In this document: in pieces, positions 61,397-64,000 of the stretch
How the letters are laid out: each line of letters opens with the position of its first letter
Numbering within the stretch: position 1 is the stretch's first letter
Assembly (NCBI GenBank): GCA_964649745.1
Contig: CAZYQI010000008.1
Coordinates: 1-64,000, forward strand
Length of the DNA stretch: 64,000 bases
Reading direction: 5' to 3'
Origin: CAZEHS01 sp964649745
GTDB taxonomy: Bacteria; Bacillota; Clostridia; Peptostreptococcales; Acidaminobacteraceae
Translations under genes and position numbers: made by a program
Notes under the pieces: generated by a model
Told to the model about the DNA's origin: nothing
The model's input: the letters and a program-made list of their open reading frames with translations, nothing else
Database searches by the model: none

Positions 61397-62166
61397 GATA
61401 CGTCCTCCTTGAATGTCTCTCCCCCATGGAGGGTTTCCTCTGGAAGCAGCTGAGCAGCGCTGCGGTCCAGCACCAGGATCACATCCGGATGTAGCTGAAG
61501 GATGGACGCCGGAAGAGCGGGGGTGATCTTTCCGTATATCATTCGATGCACAGCATCGCTTTTTTCAGGGCCGCTGGCTAACAAAAGAATCCTTCTTGCA
61601 TGCATAATGGTTTTTATGCCCATGCTGATTGCCCGCTTGGGTACCGCTTCTACTGATGAGAAAAACCGTGCGTTGTCCTGGATCGTCTGTTCATCCAGGG
61701 TTACCAGGTGGGTTCCCGCTTCAAAGGTGATATCCGGCTCATTAAATCCGATATGGCCGTTTCGCCCTATACCCAGCACCTGAATATCAATTCCTCCTGC
61801 CTGCCCGATGCTGGCCTCATAGCGCCTGCATTCCGCTTCCACATCACCCGCCAAGCCATCCGGAATGTGGGTGTTTCCCTTACGAAAATTGACATGTCTG
61901 AATAGCTGCTCCTGCATAAAACAGTGATAGCTTTGGGAATCTTCCGGAGAAATCGGCGTGTACTCATCCAAATTGAAGGCAGTTGCCTTGGAAAAATCCA
62001 GCCCTTCCTCCCGGTGAAAGCCAATCAGTCGCTGATACATGCCCTTCACTGTACCGCCGGTGGCCAGTCCCAATACACTTTCCGGCTTTAACGTCAGTTG
62101 ACTTGCCAGAATCCGGGCCGCATACCGGCTCATTTGTTCATAATCTTCCGTGATGATGATCTTCAT
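61381..62166 (-). CDS. nagB: Glucosamine-6-phosphate deaminase
   Basis: 261 residues. VLGLATGGTVKGMYQRLI and LGIGRNGHIGFNEP are the signature motifs; also SMGIKTIMHARRILLLASG. Converts glucosamine-6-P to fructose-6-P and ammonia. Overlaps nagA by 4 bp. Confidence 0.94.
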   Translation of the reverse strand: MKIIITEDYEQMSRYAARILASQLTLKPESVLGLATGGTVKGMYQRLIGFHREEGLDFSKATAFNLDEYTPISPEDSQSYHCFMQEQLFRHVNFRKGNTHIPDGLAGDVEAECRRYEASIGQAGGIDIQVLGIGRNGHIGFNEPDITFEAGTHLVTLDEQTIQDNARFFSSVEAVPKRAISMGIKTIMHARRILLLASGPEKSDAVHRMIYGKITPALPASILQLHPDVILVLDRSAAQLLPEETLHGGETFKEDVSCSNG

Positions 62167-63320
62167 TCTATACCTGCCTTATTCTCAAATATCACGGTCC
62201 CCCGTCCCACCGTCCGAGCCACATTGTAATCCTCATCATGAAGGAAGAAATCCGCCAGTTTACCGGCCTCGATGGTTCCCCGCTGATCCAATATGCCCAG
62301 GACTGCTGCCGGATTCCGGCTGGCCAGCCCCACCAACTGGGGCATATTCAGGTCTGTAGTCCGTTTCACATTCCGCAAAGCCTGATTCAGCTGTAGGGTA
62401 CTGCCTGCCAGGGTGCCATCGGTCAGACGACAGGCCCCCCCTTTCACATGGACTGCCTGCCCTCCCAGGGTATAGCTGCCATCCGGCAGACCCCCGGCCT
62501 GCATACAGTCCGTAACCAGAACAACCCTGTCCAGACCCTTGATATTCAGAAACCCCTGGTAGAACGAGGGATCCACATGAACATCGTCACAGATGATCTC
62601 TGTGGTAAAGGGCCAGCCCAGAGCCGCTCCCACAACACCGGGAGCCCGATGGTGCAGCGGCTTCATGGCATTGAAGCAGTGGGTGATATGACGGACGCCA
62701 GCCTTATAGGCACTCAGTGCCTGCTTCAAATCGGCATCGGAATGCCCGATGGAAAGTATCACGGAGCTGGTTTCCAATACACGGCGAATGAAAGCCTCCG
62801 CCCCCTCTGCCTCCGGAGCCAGGGTGATAATCCGAGCCATATCAAGCCAGGGAGCGGCCAGGCTGTAATCCGGCGCTTTGATGAATGCCGGGTTTTGAGC
62901 CCCCTTGAACTCTCTGCTGATAAAGGGCCCCTCCAAATGGACACCCAGAATTTCCGCACCCTCACCCGGTTCCTGCCGCCACTGCCGGACCGCCGAAACG
63001 GCCCGATCAATGGCAGAGGGTTCTGCAGTCATGGTGGTGGGAACAAAAGCAGTGACCCCCTGGGCGCCGATGACACCGGCCATGGTTCCCAGTGCTTCCC
63101 GGGTTCCGTCCATGGTATCCACTCCGGCCAGCCCATGGATGTGGATATCAATAAGCCCTGGAGAAAGATATCCTCCGCCGCCGTCCGTCAGCTCTACTCC
63201 GGAAAGGTCCGAAATCTGGCTGTTCGGGACGATGGCCTCGATCCGTTCGTTATACAGAAGGATGTGCTCCTCCAGTATCCGGTCTTCCAGAATCATACGG
63301 GTATTGGTCACTGCTTTCAT
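62163..63320 (-). CDS. nagA: N-acetylglucosamine-6-phosphate deacetylase
   Basis: 385 residues. Metal and catalytic motifs: IDIHIHGLAGVDTMDG, HLEGPFIS, SIGHSDADLKQALSA, THCFNAMKPLHHRAPG and VTDCMQAGGLPDG with catalytic Asp. Removes acetate from GlcNAc-6-P. Second gene of the operon. Confidence 0.94.
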   Translation of the reverse strand: MKAVTNTRMILEDRILEEHILLYNERIEAIVPNSQISDLSGVELTDGGGGYLSPGLIDIHIHGLAGVDTMDGTREALGTMAGVIGAQGVTAFVPTTMTAEPSAIDRAVSAVRQWRQEPGEGAEILGVHLEGPFISREFKGAQNPAFIKAPDYSLAAPWLDMARIITLAPEAEGAEAFIRRVLETSSVILSIGHSDADLKQALSAYKAGVRHITHCFNAMKPLHHRAPGVVGAALGWPFTTEIICDDVHVDPSFYQGFLNIKGLDRVVLVTDCMQAGGLPDGSYTLGGQAVHVKGGACRLTDGTLAGSTLQLNQALRNVKRTTDLNMPQLVGLASRNPAAVLGILDQRGTIEAGKLADFFLHDEDYNVARTVGRGTVIFENKAGIE

Positions 63321-63346
63321 AAGGTTCTCCCACTCTCAAACATGAA

Positions 63347-64000
63347 TTATGCTGTCATTTTCATCATTTTCTTGATTTCCTCGGCCAGAAGCTCCGCCCG
63401 TGTTCCGACCACTACCTGTACATTTTGAGCATTAAGCTTGATCACACCGGCGGCCCCCAGGAACTTCAGCTTGGGCTCATCGATCACTGCGCTGTCCTTT
63501 AAGGTGAGACGAAGACGGGTAATGCAGGCTTCCACATCAACGATATTGCCGTTGCCTCCCAGGGCTGCAATGTACTCTCTGGCAACCTGGGCAGTTCCCA
63601 TTTCTTCATAAAGGGCTTCTGTTTCTTCCGGAACCATATCTTCACGGCCCGGTGTCATGATGTTGAATTTCTTGATGAAGAACACGAAGGTGAAATAGTA
63701 GACGGCTCCGAAGCCTAAGCCCACCGGCACCAGCATCATGGGATTGGTAGCCTTATTGTAGTTCACCACGAAATCGATGAATCCGGCAGAGAAGCCGAAG
63801 CCGTGAAGAATTCCCATGGCCTGGCAGATTACCAGGGCCAGTCCTGTAAGAACCGCGTGGATAAAGTAAAGGGCAGGCGCCAGGAATACGAATGAGAATT
63901 CCAGGGGCTCGGTGATGCCGGTGAGAAACGCGGTGAAGGCTACAGAGAAAAGCATGCCGCCAACTGCTTTTTTGTTTTCGGGCTTCGCTGTGGTGAACAT
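63347..64000 (-). CDS. nagE: PTS N-acetylglucosamine transporter IIBC (partial, C-terminal part)
   Basis: 217 residues up to the window edge. End of the IIC membrane domain (FLTGITEPLEFSFVFLAPAL; GFGFSAGFIDFVVNY) joined to IIB with phospho-Cys in VEACITRLRLTLKD. No IIA domain follows; it is encoded separately downstream. First known gene of the nag-pts operon; the start and promoter are outside. Confidence 0.93.
   Translation of the reverse strand: MFTTAKPENKKAVGGMLFSVAFTAFLTGITEPLEFSFVFLAPALYFIHAVLTGLALVICQAMGILHGFGFSAGFIDFVVNYNKATNPMMLVPVGLGFGAVYYFTFVFFIKKFNIMTPGREDMVPEETEALYEEMGTAQVAREYIAALGGNGNIVDVEACITRLRLTLKDSAVIDEPKLKFLGAAGVIKLNAQNVQVVVGTRAELLAEEIKKMMKMTA

Noticed and set aside
62448..63428. 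326-residue plus-strand ORF
   Set aside because: Antisense to nagA and nagE, which have unmistakable catalytic motifs.
1..64000. tRNA or rRNA genes
   Set aside because: No tRNA cloverleaf (such as GGTTCGAATCC T-loop pairing with a CCA-ended acceptor) or rRNA core sequence was noticed on reading; a tRNAscan run would settle this.

Overview
The window looks like chromosomal DNA of an anaerobic, amino-acid- and sugar-using member of the Clostridia (Bacillota). This rests on a glycyl radical enzyme, strong AGGAGG ribosome sites, YesM/YesN two-component pairs, S-layer (SLH) domains, a CD3324-type small regulator, a low-GC-Gram-positive nag/pts layout and a triple Spo0A box. Most genes are on the minus strand and GC is moderate, except for a visibly AT-richer stretch at about 17.4-24 kb that carries a REP-type transposase and a decayed transposase fragment.

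Layout. 0-4.6 kb: a HypD-sized glycyl radical enzyme (minus), then a vitamin B6 kinase and ECF S-component pair (plus), and a small regulator behind a leader peptide and hairpin. 4.7-17.4 kb: two sigma-54-controlled amino-acid modules. Module A is an enhancer-binding protein (EBP1) followed by a LysA-like PLP decarboxylase and an alanine/Na+ symporter. Module B is a D-cysteine desulfhydrase plus EBP2, followed by a MalY-type C-S lyase, a Met/Cys gamma-lyase and a near-identical second symporter. Three -24/-12 promoters can be read directly, with repeated candidate activator sites upstream of two of them. 17.4-24 kb: a LysR gene without a canonical start codon, a cysteine-hydrolase-fold enzyme, a stalk-domain protein, the transposase, and a lipoprotein with three Spo0A boxes in tandem about 250 bp upstream.

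24-35.4 kb: one long sugar operon behind a ROK regulator. It encodes a hypothetical protein, a D-lyxose/D-mannose isomerase, a PfkB sugar kinase, YesN and YesM regulators, a catalytically dead RbsA-like double ATPase, and a complete RbsA/RbsC/RbsB-type importer. 35.4-41 kb: a TIR-bounded non-coding element, a 1516-residue SLH surface protein and a LuxR-type HTH remnant. 41-46.5 kb: a LytTR regulator coupled to a double-MerR protein, an M28 peptidase, a lipoprotein and an MCP with its extra domain at the C-terminus.

46.6-55.9 kb: a second sugar uptake/sensing locus, with two binding-protein-like sensors bracketing a YesM/YesN pair upstream of a ChvE/XylF-type importer. 56-58 kb: a sirtuin and a diguanylate cyclase, converging stop-to-stop. 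58.2-64 kb: a nagE-nagA-nagB-EIIA-ptsH-ptsI-cutC operon for N-acetylglucosamine uptake and catabolism, with the general PTS proteins built in; nagE runs off the window end.

All calls come from reading the sequence and recognising motifs; no database search was run.
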